From Vermamoeba vermiformis (taxonomy: Eukaryota > Tubulinea > Echinamoebida), in contig JBEWZL010000166.1 of the NCBI GenBank assembly GCA_045837725.1, positions 186,001 to 250,000 of the forward strand: a stretch of 64,000 bases of DNA, given 5' to 3'. Both the position numbers and the translations under genes were made by a program. The notes beneath the pieces were generated by a model. It was not told the DNA's origin and did no database searches. It saw only the letters and a program-made list of their open reading frames with translations. Shown here piece by piece: positions 1 to 11,400 of the stretch. How positions within the stretch are numbered: position 1 is the first letter of the stretch; each line of letters begins with the position of its first letter.

Positions 1-968
1 AATGAATTCTTCTTTGGGCTGCACAACAATGGTGTGGCTATATTATCATTAATAATAGTTCATTAACAAAATGTTTGAAGACATACGCAGGGGTGACCAT
101 TTCAAACATGTAACACTTGGTCGTGTCTTTGGGCATTTGATACCGCATCTTCTTCCAAATGGACCAGAACAAGTCACAGAATCGGAGCTGATTCGTAGTC
201 AAGCTGTTGATGTATATATTAGATTAATTAAATAAGCGTAATATTTGATCTTGACTTACGTTCCCGTGGCATCCGGCATGCCAGACGAAGAGACCCACCA
301 CTCGTCTTTGTAATAATACAGCACTGCTAAACTGCCGTCTAGCTTCTCATAGACAGCCGCGCTACTCCAATCTAGCAGCATGGTTAGTATTACTGTTAAC
401 ACAGCGACAACGATTGCAGACGTTACCGATCGGATCTGCCCATTTTTCACCGTAGTTGAAAAACTTGTTGTACGGATACGAAACGACTTTCCAGTTATTG
501 TCTCGATCCAATATGATTGCTCGACATTCGCGCACAACTGCTACCTAATACAAAGAGAGATCAATTTTTGTGGAAAGGCAATTTCGCTTTAAAGTGAGCC
601 AAAAAAAGGCGGGTTGTATAAATTTCGTTTTATTAACGATATTGGGCGACAAGAGTACTGAAGCTAATTTTTGGGAATATTTAATGAATTTTTTGATTAA
701 GAATTATTGAGAAAAAACCCCGATCTACTTTACTTACATCCCAAGGGCTTGAAATCTGATCGTATTTGAATAGCAGCAAATTTTTATAAGTCTTGTGATA
801 TTTAACTTGAATATTGTAGTCTTGAATCAACGGCCCGATCCCGTTCTCTTTTACAAAGGACACGAGCTGGGGCGTAGATCCATCGCCGGCACTTGCTTGA
901 TCACTCATGCCAAATGACGATGAGGCCTGCTGCCTATTGTTATTGTTGTATTGTCTCTTGTTCGACAT
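1..968 (-). CDS. T4 Rnl1-like RNA ligase (partial, 3' end outside window)
   Basis: Nucleotidyltransferase-type RNA ligase, expected to seal RNA through a lysyl-AMP intermediate. Five exons fit in frame: 968-738, 544-427, 371-260, 203-87 and 37-1, all with GT-AG introns. The N-terminus is Asn/Gln-rich, followed by a conserved stretch ending VRECRAIILDRDNNWKVV, then PYNKFFNYGE. The catalytic motif I is EKLDGSL in exon 3 (Lys of KxDG is the predicted AMP acceptor). Exons 4-5 give YMFEMVTP and HTIVVQPKEEFI, matching the motif III region of T4 RNA ligase 1 relatives. The C-terminal half is missing because the window ends. Family is recognised from these motifs; whether it acts in tRNA repair or another RNA pathway cannot be read here. 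Confidence 0.8.
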
Positions 969-1092
969 CGTAATTCAAACAAGAATGAAACTCACAGAAA
1001 ACAAGCGCAACTGATTAAATCATGATTATTCATAAATATTAGGGCCTGTTTTGGAATATAATCAGTGCAGACCTTTAGCTGATCAATACAGG

Positions 1093-1149
1093 TGTAACGA
1101 AACACGAACCGCGTACAAGATATGCGTACTGAGGTGTTACGCAAGGGGT
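1093..1149 (+). repeat. Direct repeat copy A
   Basis: Starts TGTAACGAAACACGAACCGC and continues through GTAC, ATATGCGTACT and TTACGCAAGGG. The same ordered blocks recur at 1353-1419. Confidence 0.75.
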
Positions 1150-1352
1150 CTTACTCCCCCTTTAAAGACAACACGGCGTCCCGCCCTCCACGACTTCACA
1201 CGGCCCCAGATCCCAAGGCCCTAACCCCTCTACCGCGACTACAGCTCCTCCCGAGCCACGCGCTCATAAAAGTGTTTTTAGGGAATTCAGGATCGGACCG
1301 TGAGCTCACCTCAACGGACGATCCCTCTCCTGCCCGAAGGAATGGCCACCAA

Positions 1353-1419
1353 TGTAACGAAACACGAACCGCGTACACCAAAAAGCATATGCGTACTCGG
1401 AGCGTGTTTTACGCAAGGG
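1353..1419 (+). repeat. Direct repeat copy B
   Basis: Second copy of the repeat at 1093-1149, about 260 bp away. The first 26 bases are identical; it carries about ten extra bases near its middle and again ends TTACGCAAGGG. The GC-rich block between the copies has no recognised function. Confidence 0.75.
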
Positions 1420-1576
1420 CAGTTTCATTACACAGGTGTGACAAACGTCAACCGCGAAATTGCAACACAAATCCTATTGCGCGCTAAGTGAAGTGCACAA
1501 TAGTGAAAGTTTATAACATAATATATAGCTATTTATTTTGTATTATATATAGTATTATCATTGCACAGTGGAAAAG

Positions 1577-2772
1577 ATGACTGATCCAAACTGTGGGGAA
1601 GATCCAACGGGAGTTGGCATTGGTTTAGGAATTTTTTTAATCGTAGGAACTATTGCTGCCTATATTCCTCAAGTAAGTAACCTCTATAGCGTCATTAAAC
1701 GAAATTATTGCAATTATTTTTTTCAATTTTTCGTAACAATTTTAGGTGCGAAAATTGAAACTAATGCTTATGATGATTCTTTAGGAAATCACCTTTATTA
1801 AGACTAAGACAAACGAAGGCGTCAGTTTATTAGCCACATTATTTGGAAATATAACGAATTTCTCGACTATTCTCAATTGGCTCGTTCAAAATTGGTATTT
1901 ACTGACGAAATGCCACCCAGTGGTATGTATAGTCGAGTTATTATAATAATTAATGCACGATCAACAGAAAATCTTGATCTCGTTCGATCTGATCGCGTTG
2001 CACAAGTGGACTTTAACACTAACTCGCTTTAATCTAGTCTGGTTGGGATTACTTCACTCGATTGTTGCCTATTGGACAATTAGGCACGGTCTCTGCGCAC
2101 ATGTACCTCACATATCCTTTTGACAGATCGACACTTTACAAAACCGTTTTACGAGACCTATTAGCCTTAATTGCTTTACACCTATTTTCTATTCTTAGTA
2201 TTCTTCCGAAAGAATGCCACTATACGCTTCAAATACCTCAGTATAATGGGTTTCATCTCATTTACTCTCTTGTACATTGCTGGAGGTACGTAACAAACGA
2301 AGGCAGATACCGATGCTAGGTGTAAATATCTAACAACTTCGATAGGTCTGTTCAGCTTCTTGTTCCTGTTAAACACCCTTGGTCCTGAGCCGGATGTGGT
2401 ACAAATTCTCAACAAAGTTGTTGGTATTTCTGCTGCAGTTCTAGTAACAATGCAATACGTGCCTCAAATCTTTGCTACATGCAGGTTAAAGGTATTAGAG
2501 CTCGATTATTACGTAGCGGTAGATGTGTCCTTAACCCTTATTTTCTTCAGAAAGCGGGATCGCTTAACTTGGTGACGTTGTTCATCACAGCTTCAGGATC
2601 ATTCTTGACGGCTTTCTTCTTGTTCCTTTCTCACCAAGGCTGGATTATTTGGCTCCCTAATGTCGTGTCTGGCTTTCAACAGTTCACCGTTTTTGTGCTG
2701 TGTCTCATTTACAGGTGCCGCGAGAAAAGAGAAAAGGCTGCAACACCGCTGTTAAAAGACCCTGTAAATTAG
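1577..2772 (+). CDS. PQ-loop repeat membrane protein
   Basis: Seven-helix PQ-loop family protein, a family that includes lysosomal amino acid/cystine exporters and sugar transporters. Exon 1 (1577-1672) ends AAYIPQ, the first PQ motif. Exon 2 (1785-1922) gives KTNEGVSLLATLFGNITNF. Exon 3 starts at 2038 with WDYFTRLLPIGQL. The second PQ motif is MQYVPQIF at about 2450, followed by a late exon starting KAGSLNLVTLF. The stop is at 2770-2772. Seven exons are likely; the boundary between the third and fourth (about 2104-2200) is unsure, with two possible donors. Strongly hydrophobic segments alternate with short loops. Substrate cannot be predicted. The closest pattern is the PQLC/cystinosin-like group rather than SWEET. 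Confidence 0.75.
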
Positions 2773-3095
2773 TTCGGAATTAAACACTTTAAGTTCGCCC
2801 CGAGATTCGAGTTCGTGGCAAGACCGCTTTATGACGATGAGGACTCGGTTGATGACTGCTACGCCATATTGACACAGTTAAGTTGCTTGCCTGCAAACCT
2901 GTAGGAGTCAGACTCAAGCATCGCACGGAATTACTATTCTGAACTACTAGGAGATAGTGCGCAATGAAGAATAGTCGATGGTGCAAAAGTAAAAGTTTGA
3001 CGTTAATTTACCAAAGCCAATGCTGTGCAATTAAATACAAGTGTGATTCAAATAGAATACTACAGAACACTTGTTTGATTGTAATGGGTTACAGA
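2773..3095. other. Intergenic region (convergent 3' ends)
   Basis: Space between the stop of the PQ-loop gene and the stop of the opposing hydrolase gene. I see no coding signal, repeat or RNA gene in it. Confidence 0.5.
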
Positions 3096-4121
3096 TCATT
3101 TACGAGCAAAAACTTCCCTGCAGAAGTCCAAGAAGTAGATCCAAGAGCGTCGTGCCGAGGACTCTGAATATTGAGCTTTTCCAGGAAAATTCTCGTTGAT
3201 GTTCGTGAAGGAATGCACAGTGTTCGAGAACGAAATGAATTGGAAGTCTACTTTGGCATCGGTCATCTCCTTTTGGAACCCTGCAACTTCGCCAGAAACA
3301 AACGGGTCATCATGGCCGTGGAAGATAATCAGAGGGCACTTAATATTCTTCGCGAGCGAGGTGTCAGGAGTATTCAAAGAACCGTGGAACGAAGCTACGC
3401 CCAAGATCTCAGCGCCGGACCTGGCTGCCTCAATAGCGCCACAACCGCCCATGCAAAATCTGCACCAATCATTAGTTTCCATATGGATAAATATATAGGG
3501 CGGTAACTTATAAAGCAGTTAGAGTCACCCACTTACCCAATAATAACGACCCTGCCTGATGAGTTCTTGTGTTGCTTGGCTTGGTTGATAGCACCGTTAA
3601 CCAATTCGCGGAATAGCTTTCTATCACCATACACGAGAGGAGTATCTAAATTAGTAGCCAGATAAGTATTAGTATTATTATTTGTGTTCCAGCTAGATCG
3701 AGCTGGAACTCTGGAATTGAAAAAGCGTACAGTGCGGTCTAGACTCTTCTAAGGAAGAAAGGTTTCGTACGGTTTTGCCATATACATCAGCGGCAAAGGC
3801 CAAGTAACCTTCATTTGCAAGTCTACGAGCGTAGTTGAGTTCGTGATCTGTCAAACCGAAGCCAGCGTGAATGATCACAATTGTATCTAATTTCGCCGTA
3901 GATGCGGATTGAGGGTACACAAAAGCACCTTGCAACTCCTAAGTTAAATATGTTAAACGTTTTGGAGAGCGGAGAGGAGTTGATTTTATGTTAAAAGGAG
4001 TGGATTCCGATGCCAATTTTCAAAACGCACGTAAAGGTTACGAAGATTAGCACTGCGACCTTAGCTAACTTACTTTGCCTGCTGCGCTATAATCAACCCA
4101 CTCTTCGATATTAGTTGCCAT
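3096..4121 (-). CDS. Dienelactone hydrolase family protein
   Basis: Alpha/beta hydrolase of the dienelactone hydrolase (DLH) family, probably cytosolic. Four exons: 4121-4074, 3938-3731, 3645-3537 and 3459-3096. The start MATNIEEWVDY is the first in-frame ATG. Strand/loop DTIVIIHAGFGL precedes the catalytic nucleophile motif GFCMGG, which is split by the last intron; Cys replaces Ser as in true DLHs. IIFHGHDDPFV carries the catalytic Asp, and NTVHSFTN the catalytic His. Length is about 245 residues, normal for the family. The exon 2 donor was chosen at 3730 because it keeps phase with exon 3 (RPHYTPLVYGDRKLF). The natural substrate is unknown; most eukaryotic members are orphan carboxymethylenebutenolidase-like enzymes. 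Confidence 0.85.
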
Positions 4122-4706
4122 GTTTGGTGTTTCTAATGATTAAGTTGTTTAATTTGATCCGCTGCGGTACTTTCAAATTATTTATCTACGAAAGGTCGCG
4201 CGACGTCGCATTTCTACCTTTTCCAAATTTAAATCCATCCTAACTGTTGACACTTACGGCGATTCTGCGCGTACGGCGTTCCGCGCTTACGGCGTTCCGC
4301 GCTTACGGCGATTCCGCGCTTACGGCGATTTCCTTTTTTGTAACTTTGTAACTTTAGTTGTAAGCTTCCGCTCCGCTTTACCATCTTGGATCCAGCTACC
4401 TAAGCTGCATTTTCATGATTAGGGCCTTGACATCCTTATAAACGGTAGGACCTCCTTAAGCATGTGATCGACGGTTGAATTCTTCTTTGGATCTACCGGT
4501 AGTAATCTTTGATCGATGTCGGTCGAACGCGGTCAAACTCGTCGTGCGTCTGACCATCGGTTTGTATCCATATGTTTGACCAAAAATCTGCCACGTATGC
4601 AACGGAATCTTAAAGACGCCTTTAATAAACAGATCAGTGCGGTTAAGTCTCGCCATATCTTTTCGTTAATCCAGGAAACATCAACTAAATCTCTATTTAG
4701 CTCTAT
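4122..4706. other. Intergenic region upstream of the DLH gene
   Basis: About 585 bp between the DLH start and the alkaline phosphatase stop, both on the minus strand. It holds a GC-rich tandem repeat (4254-4334). Short ORFs at 4456-4725 have no recognisable features. Confidence 0.5.
4254..4334 (+). repeat. 16-17 bp GC-rich tandem repeat
   Basis: About five head-to-tail copies of a unit close to TTACGGCGTTCCGCGC, with the middle varying between GTT and ATT. It lies about 130 bp upstream of the DLH start codon. Confidence 0.85.
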
Positions 4707-6802
4707 CTATACATGTCTGTGGTAATCTTCAAGTGTAGCCTTCGCGGAAGACTTGGGCGGCACAGGGTTGAAGTTTGCAATCTCTTCAGTCACTTTGGCC
4801 AGGTCCAAGTTGAACATGCGCGTTACGTATTGACCGACTTCGCTGTTCTCGTACACACCTCGGAGACCTGGAGTGTTGTAGCCGTACAAGACGACGTTAA
4901 CTACGACCGCAAGTTAGTCTTCAATTAACAGGTGCTGTATTAGTGCACGTACCACTCGAATGATCGTGCGTGGCCCACGAGATGAGAGCAGGAGCTGAGA
5001 TGATCTAATAACGTAGTGTTAATGAGGAAGTTGGCTCATTAAATGGCGGCATACCTCGGATAAAGTGTATTCAAAGCGCGAGGCTAGGGACGAGTTCAAC
5101 TGTTCTGTGACAGGATCAACGAGGGCACGCAAGCGGTCCATGGAAGAAGTGCTCAATTCTTGACCCGTCTTTTCGAACACGAGGTTCTTGAAGGAAGCGA
5201 GGGTCATATTGTTGCTGCGATAGAGATCCGTCATTCGCTCAGTTGACATGTTGACACGATTGATCACTTCCGGGTACCAAATCTTCGGGAATGTGTTACC
5301 AACCCCTGAACACGTATTAACATCAATAATGCAGAGCTGTGATGTACTTACAAGGGCCCGGAAGGTCCTTCAAGGTGAAGTTGGTTGCAGCGAGAACCAA
5401 GCCACCAGTCTCGTGATCAGCCGTGCTGATAACAGATCTGCAAGGGAGTGTCAAAATTAAACAGTTAATAAGTCAATAATAATCGCGCACGTTTGTCCGT
5501 CTTGAATGGCGAAGTTGACAGCAGTTTGGAATGCCTCGTTGAATGCAACAATATCGTGCAAATGAGCTGCGATGTCATTGGAGTGGCCGGCGTGATCAAT
5601 GCGAGAACCTTCGACTAACAATACGAATCCCTCTTCGTTGTCCTAATTAGGAAATATGGGTCAATGCCGTTGATGTCAGTTAATCAAGTTCATTGAACAT
5701 ACCTTATTCAACAAGTCCAAGGCGTGTTGCAACATCTCTGAGAGCGAAGGCTCGACATTAGGATCACGATCAATCTCGTAACTCATGTGGCTCTGCGCGA
5801 ATAGACCGAGCAGTGGCAACTTGGCCTTGTTAGCGTCCTCTAACTCGCTCTTGTTGCGAATAATGTTGTAGCCGAGTTCAACGGCACGGTCCATGTGTGG
5901 CTAGCATGCAATATTGTTAAAATCCAATCTAGTATTATATTTAAGGGACAATGGAAGTACCTTGAATACGGCAGCACCACCACCGAGCATCAAATCAAAT
6001 TTGTGTTCGATTTGTTGACCCGCAATAAACTCTTCATAATCGCGATTGACGGAATGACTCGAAAATGCCGCTAATAATCGATTATTAAGAGTTCATTCGA
6101 GATATAGTACGATGGGAGCGGTACCTGGTGTCGCGTGAGACAGGCGAGAGGTAACGACCATACCAGTGCGCATCTTTTTCTTCATGGCAGCTTCTAATAC
6201 AGTACCACATGGCTTGCGGTTATCATCAACGGCAATGGCATAGTTGTAAGTCTTTTGTGCGCATGAATAAGCCGTTGCGCCTGCCGCCGAATCTGTTATG
6301 ACACTAAACACAAAAATCATTAATATAAAGATGTGACATGGAAATATTGTTGGAATATTACCTCGAACTTGAGTAGGTGTTCACAAGGCCAATTTGGTAG
6401 TTGTCTAGGGCTAAGCGAGACTTGTTCAAGCACATCTTGGCTAAGGTTTGTGAAGCAGGTCCAAATCCATCTTTGGATGTGTCAATTTATTAATTTGACG
6501 CAATTTAAAAAATAATTTCAACCAAAACGATCGAGATCTGAAATTCTTAAAATCTTTTTGGTAGCTCTTTTGAATTGGATAATGGTGTAGTTACCTCCAA
6601 TAAAAAATATTAAATTCTTGGGTTTAATTTCTGCGGTTAGGGAGTGCAATTGAACTCCGGCAATTATCAATCCGATGGTCAAACCAAGAATCACAACGCC
6701 AGCAATGATAGTTATAAGCCGCCAGCGTCGAAATGACTGCCATGGAGTGACCTCATAGAAGCCGTCCTCTAATAGAGCTGCCTCTGGGCTTGACTTCGAC
6801 AT
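4707..6802 (-). CDS. Membrane-anchored alkaline phosphatase
   Basis: Zn/Mg-dependent phosphomonoesterase of the PhoA/ALPL superfamily. Start MSKSSPEAALLEDGFYEV. A single hydrophobic helix (about residues 28-52, LITIIAGVVILGLTIGLIIA) makes it a type II membrane protein with the catalytic domain outside the cytosol or in a vacuole, as in yeast Pho8. Key motifs: FIGDGFGP (metal Asp, split by intron 1), TDSAAGATA (phosphorylated Ser), VEGSRIDHAGH (metal ligands), STADHETGGL (metal His). Several NxS/T sites (NMT, NNMT, NSS) suit glycosylation. It is split into roughly ten exons by short introns and ends KATLEDYHRHV. No break or missing catalytic residue was seen. Confidence 0.9.
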
Positions 6803-6945
6803 TTTCGATTGAACAATAAACTGACAAGTCCGGCTCAATAAATCTTCGACCAAGCGACTTTTCGACGGACATGTCACCCGAGGCACAATAACGATGCAGA
6901 TATCAAACACACATTGCTACAGTATAATACAACATTTATTGAGCA

Positions 6946-7568
6946 CTACACGTCAGTTTTGTGACTCTTGCTCTCGGGCTCAATGTCATCGTCCTCGTCG
7001 TCTGACAAATCATCCAACTTCCTCTTTCTGCTCGCCGTCACGCTGTTCTCGGCATTGGCACTCACGCTGTCGTTGCTCGTCTCATCGACTATACTATCAA
7101 CGTCCATGGTTGTTTCACGACCCAGGGTCTTCGTGACACTACGCGTGATGGGCGCATTGAGTGCTTTGAATGTAGCGAGGGGAATAGCTAGCTGTGCAGC
7201 CTGAACAGCTGCCATTGAGGGCTGCATGCCTGGCACGAGCTGATCTGAAGTTAAGGAACAAATACAACAAGAAGTGAATGTAGTAGATCTTATAGTGTTA
7301 TGTGGATACATTGCGAGGACCAGAAGGAGTCCACTGTTTGACGCGCATGCCTGCAACAGTAACGTATTTGCGCTCCCACCGCCGCGGCTCACCTACGGGC
7401 CACTCCACTGCAGATGCGGATGAGATCGTCAGCTTTGTAACTGCAGATTTAATAAGGGTCCTTACATTTTCTCTTTGGCTTCTTTTTGTGAGATCCTAAA
7501 TTAACTTTGAAGTCATCGTCATAAATCTTGTCGTTACTCCGCAGTGTTGATCTAATTTCGCGGTCCAT
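6946..7568 (-). CDS. BCL7-like chromatin-remodelling subunit
   Basis: The motif PRRWERKYVTVAGMRVKQW in exon 2 matches the signature of the BCL7 family ([20 protein letters not shown] in animals), small accessory subunits of SWI/SNF complexes. A basic stretch HKKKPKRK lies before it. The C-terminus is acidic and nuclear-signal-like (RKRKLDDLSDDEDDDIEPE). Three exons fit in frame; exon 3 begins LVPGMQPSMAAVQ after an acceptor at CAGATCAG. The start MDREIRSTL at 7568 is the most likely in-frame ATG, though an upstream exon is possible. The RRWE block lies further from the N-terminus than in animal BCL7. Function as a BAF subunit is inferred from the motif. Confidence 0.7.
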
Positions 7569-8411
7569 CTGCCAGCAATTCAACTCTGTCAATAATTTTA
7601 AAATAATTAATAAATACTCCCATAAATAATGGTTATTTATTCGGCATTGTTTGACAAACATAAGCTGGCTCTTATTAAAATTGCTTATTTGGCCGAAAAA
7701 TAACAAGTTGTCTCAGGCCTACCTTTGATATGTACAATAAATGTTATTTACAATTGATAACTGTGCTGCGCTGTGGTTAAGATTGAATGCAGATCAAAGT
7801 AGACAGAAAAATTGAAATTGAACATTATTTAGAGAAGAACCCCCTCGACCTCCAGATGGAACTCAGTATTCTACAAGATACAACGAATACATACTTTAAC
7901 GACCGTCAGCTACTCCTGTGAGCAATGTAGGTATCGTTGTTCGCAAATCTCGGGTAGATCAAAGGTAAAGGGCTCGTTCGACGTTTCTTTGTCAATAATG
8001 CTGCACAGTATCATAGATACCATTCGAACCTCTTAAGTCCCTTTCGATAAAGCACGTGCTGATTTTCATTTTCACACACATCACCCAAATCAAATTTTTT
8101 CTTATTTCAAACGCGTGCACTGACAGATCTCACCATAAGAGTGATTGATCCAAGTCCTTATTATCCCGTCCTTGAAGAGAACTTATTTAACTGTGGATGC
8201 TGAGACTTCCTCATCGAAGGTCAGCAAATTGAATAACTCAATTATACAACACGATAGTTAGACTGTAAATTTGGGAGATATTTCTTTATATGGCCACTAG
8301 ATATTAGATATCGGTCGTTTTAAAACACAAAAAAGATTTTTGATCGGAAGAGAAAATTCATTTATTAATAATCACAATTGTATAGGGATTAAGAAATTAT
8401 AGTATTGCATA
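7569..8411. other. Divergent intergenic region
   Basis: About 840 bp between the BCL7-like gene (minus) and the fusion kinase gene (plus). It is AT-rich. I see no convincing exon, repeat or RNA gene; upstream untranslated exons of either gene could lie here. Confidence 0.45.
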
Positions 8412-11400
8412 ATGGACAATCACATTGGCAACTATGGCTTCAAACTACGGTAATTATAATTTACAATGCCAACATAATTAAATATTAAATGCCCGAAGCG
8501 TTGTGCGGTCAACAAGGGTCACTTTTGACTATTAACGAATATTATAATAATACTTTATTATGATCAGGTTTACAGAAGAGCCGAAAACCAATTTGCGGTG
8601 CGGGGGTTACACCTGTCTAAAATTCAAAATACTCGATCACGCGGATCAAGAACTGCGACTTCAAGGATCAAATTTTGCAGGATTTATAAGCTCTACGTAA
8701 GTTTTATAATTGTTTTTGGAGTTCCCATGTTACCCATCTGAACTGTTCTAGATTTCGGCTCCGTAAAATTTTAACTAGTACGGCGGTAATAATTATTTTT
8801 ATTCGATTTGCAGTGGAATTTAATATTTTTGGCTATGAATATTTCTATTCTAGGCCTGTAAAATCAATGCAAACTCAAGTTTAATTTTTATACCGAGCTA
8901 TTTATAACCTAACATTTTACAATACAGACCCGACGGACGAGATGAAAAACAACAGAATGGGCTCGCATATAACGTTATGACGCCTCAAGGACCAGTTGCG
9001 TTGTTGATCCAACTCGGTGTGAATTTAGGCGCAGATCTGCGAGTAACAGGACCTTGCCGTAACTTGTGCTGCGAACGGGTGCTTGAAACACACGAGTCCT
9101 CATGTGATGCTTGCAAGGCCAATGCGAGTTGTCGGTACGTGAAGGGCGTGAGTTGTTGTAGGCGATTTACTCTGACACTGCAATAGGGCACGAACACGCT
9201 ATCCGACCTGTGCAGTGAACATGACCAATGAAGTCGTAATGTACATACGCGTCATGGAACAGTGCCACCATCTCGGTCTCAAATACTTCAATTTGATTGT
9301 TCGCGGCATTGACAACAAAACCAACTACAACACACTGCTCACTTCTATCAATTTCGTAGTGCACGATAATTCTCGGTTCAGTAAGTAGCCTTTCGAAATT
9401 CGCGCAATGCTTGGCAACTAAAGCATCATTTCATCAAATTTAGAAGCCAAAGAAGTCCCTGTGTCCGCTACTCCAAGCCCTCAAGTACCGACCATTGAGC
9501 GCATCAATCCGCAGTCAGGCACCTATCGCGGCAACGACACTGTTGACGTATTTGTAAATAATTATGTCCCGTAAGTATCCGCGCGATAGTGTCGAGTATA
9601 TGACTCTAACCGTTGTGTAGTGGCCTGTGGTGCAGTTTTGGCCCTATGCGAGTTCTCGAATGTACAGAAGATGCCAAGTAAGTGCCCAAATGACATTATA
9701 TATCAATGCTAATGCCTTATAGTCACCGAGTATTGATTTGCAAAACACCACCTTGTGTCCCACCACGCACGGTTGAAGTCAATTTGATCAAAGATGATGC
9801 AGTGCTCGTGCAAGCCAACAAGAAATACTACACCTACACACAAGATTACATGGATTTGTTGCATTTCTTACAATCACTCGTCCCACAAGGGCACAACCAA
9901 GATGTAATGGACTATTTGAACAATGCAGTCCAGTCAAATAACAGCTCCGATTTGAGCTCGAATAGTTTCTCCGACGAAGGCATGGATTATCAAGACCCTG
10001 ATATCTTTATCAACAGCTTTCAAACACTTCTCAAGAACAAGGCTGTCACGAACGATGAAATTCAAAAAGGTAATTGCATTGAAGAATTGCTGCTTTATTG
10101 TAAGCTACCGTACTAATCACCTTTTAGTGTTGATCTATTTTATTGATGCCGTGGCTCAAGTCCGCCACACCTTATTGAACGAAAGCCGAGAAGTGTTTGG
10201 CAATCTAACACGCGAGTCAGACATCATGACTTTAGCTCACATCGCAGCACTCAATGGCTATTTGACCGTGCTCGAACGTCTCGTGAAGGATTTCAAAGTC
10301 GATCTCAATCGTCAAGACATCGATGGCAACACTCCCATTCATTACGCTGGCATGACTGGACAGCGCAAAGTGGTCACATTTTTGGTTGACAACGGTGCCG
10401 AAGGAGACGTTAAGAATGTGTTCGGCGAAACGCCTCTTGACCTCGCTCACCGCGAGCATCACTTTGGCATCAAATTCGTACCAATGACAAAGTCACCATC
10501 AGTGCCAAACCTTGTAGCCAAGACTTCCCAAGCAACATCGAGTCCTGTTGGCTCTAAGGTCTCGAGTCTCTTGTCCTTCTTCGAGCGTAAGACCGCCGAA
10601 GCTGAAGCTGCCAAAACCGTGACTGCTGCGCCTGCTAAAGTCGCCACTCGACGTCGCAACTATGGTGCTCGTCGTTCAGTATCACAGCCCAACTCTGGTG
10701 GCAATCTTGCTAGTCCTAAAGGAAAGGTTGCAGTTGTTTCTCCGAGAGCTAAAGGTGCTGCAAAGCCGATGTCAAAACCCAGTCCCAGAACTTCAAAAGA
10801 CCAATGGACTGCTACATCTGCTGCCGAACAATGGCCTAAGGAATCTCCACCGAGCTCTCAGACGTGGTCGCAAACTAGGCCTGTTGAACAGTGGACGGAG
10901 CAAGCTGTAGTGGTTGCTCCTGGCGCAGTGGACGTGAAGACACAATGGGAAGCTAAAGATACGAAAGCTGAGCAATGGTCTGCCGAAAATAAATCAGAAG
11001 AATGGCCCAAAGATAAGCAGCCCGAGCAATGGACTGCGGAGAAGACGGAGCCGATAGAGCAATGGACTGCTGAAGCTACGAAGCCAAGCGAACAGTGGAC
11101 CCAAGATCAACCGACTGAGTGGAGTGCTGATAAGAAAACAACAGAACAATGGAGTGCCGATAAGAAAGAAGGCACCGAGCAATGGACCGCCCCTAGTGCT
11201 GAGCAATGGCCTGCCGAAAAGCAACCCACTGAGCAATGGGGTGCTGACAAGGCTACGGAACAGTGGTCTGCTGACAAGAAGGAGCCTACTGAACAATGGA
11301 CCACTCCAAGCGTGGAACAATGGCCTGCGGACAAGAAAGAGACTACGGAACAATGGTCTGCAGACAAGAAGCCCAACGAGCAATGGAGTGCTGATAAAAA

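Larger units (their letters stand above)
969..1576. other. Intergenic region between RNA ligase and PQ-loop gene
   Basis: Divergent promoter space of about 600 bp. It contains a GC-rich block (about 1150-1350) flanked by two related copies of a roughly 57-67 bp repeat. Short ORFs are present, but none has recognisable protein features. The last 70 bp before the PQ-loop start are AT-rich. Confidence 0.6.

Noticed and set aside
2790-2960. Possible small structured RNA after the PQ-loop gene (word GACGATGAGGA)
   Set aside because: Conserved hammerhead core bases (CUGAUGA with GAAA) are not present.
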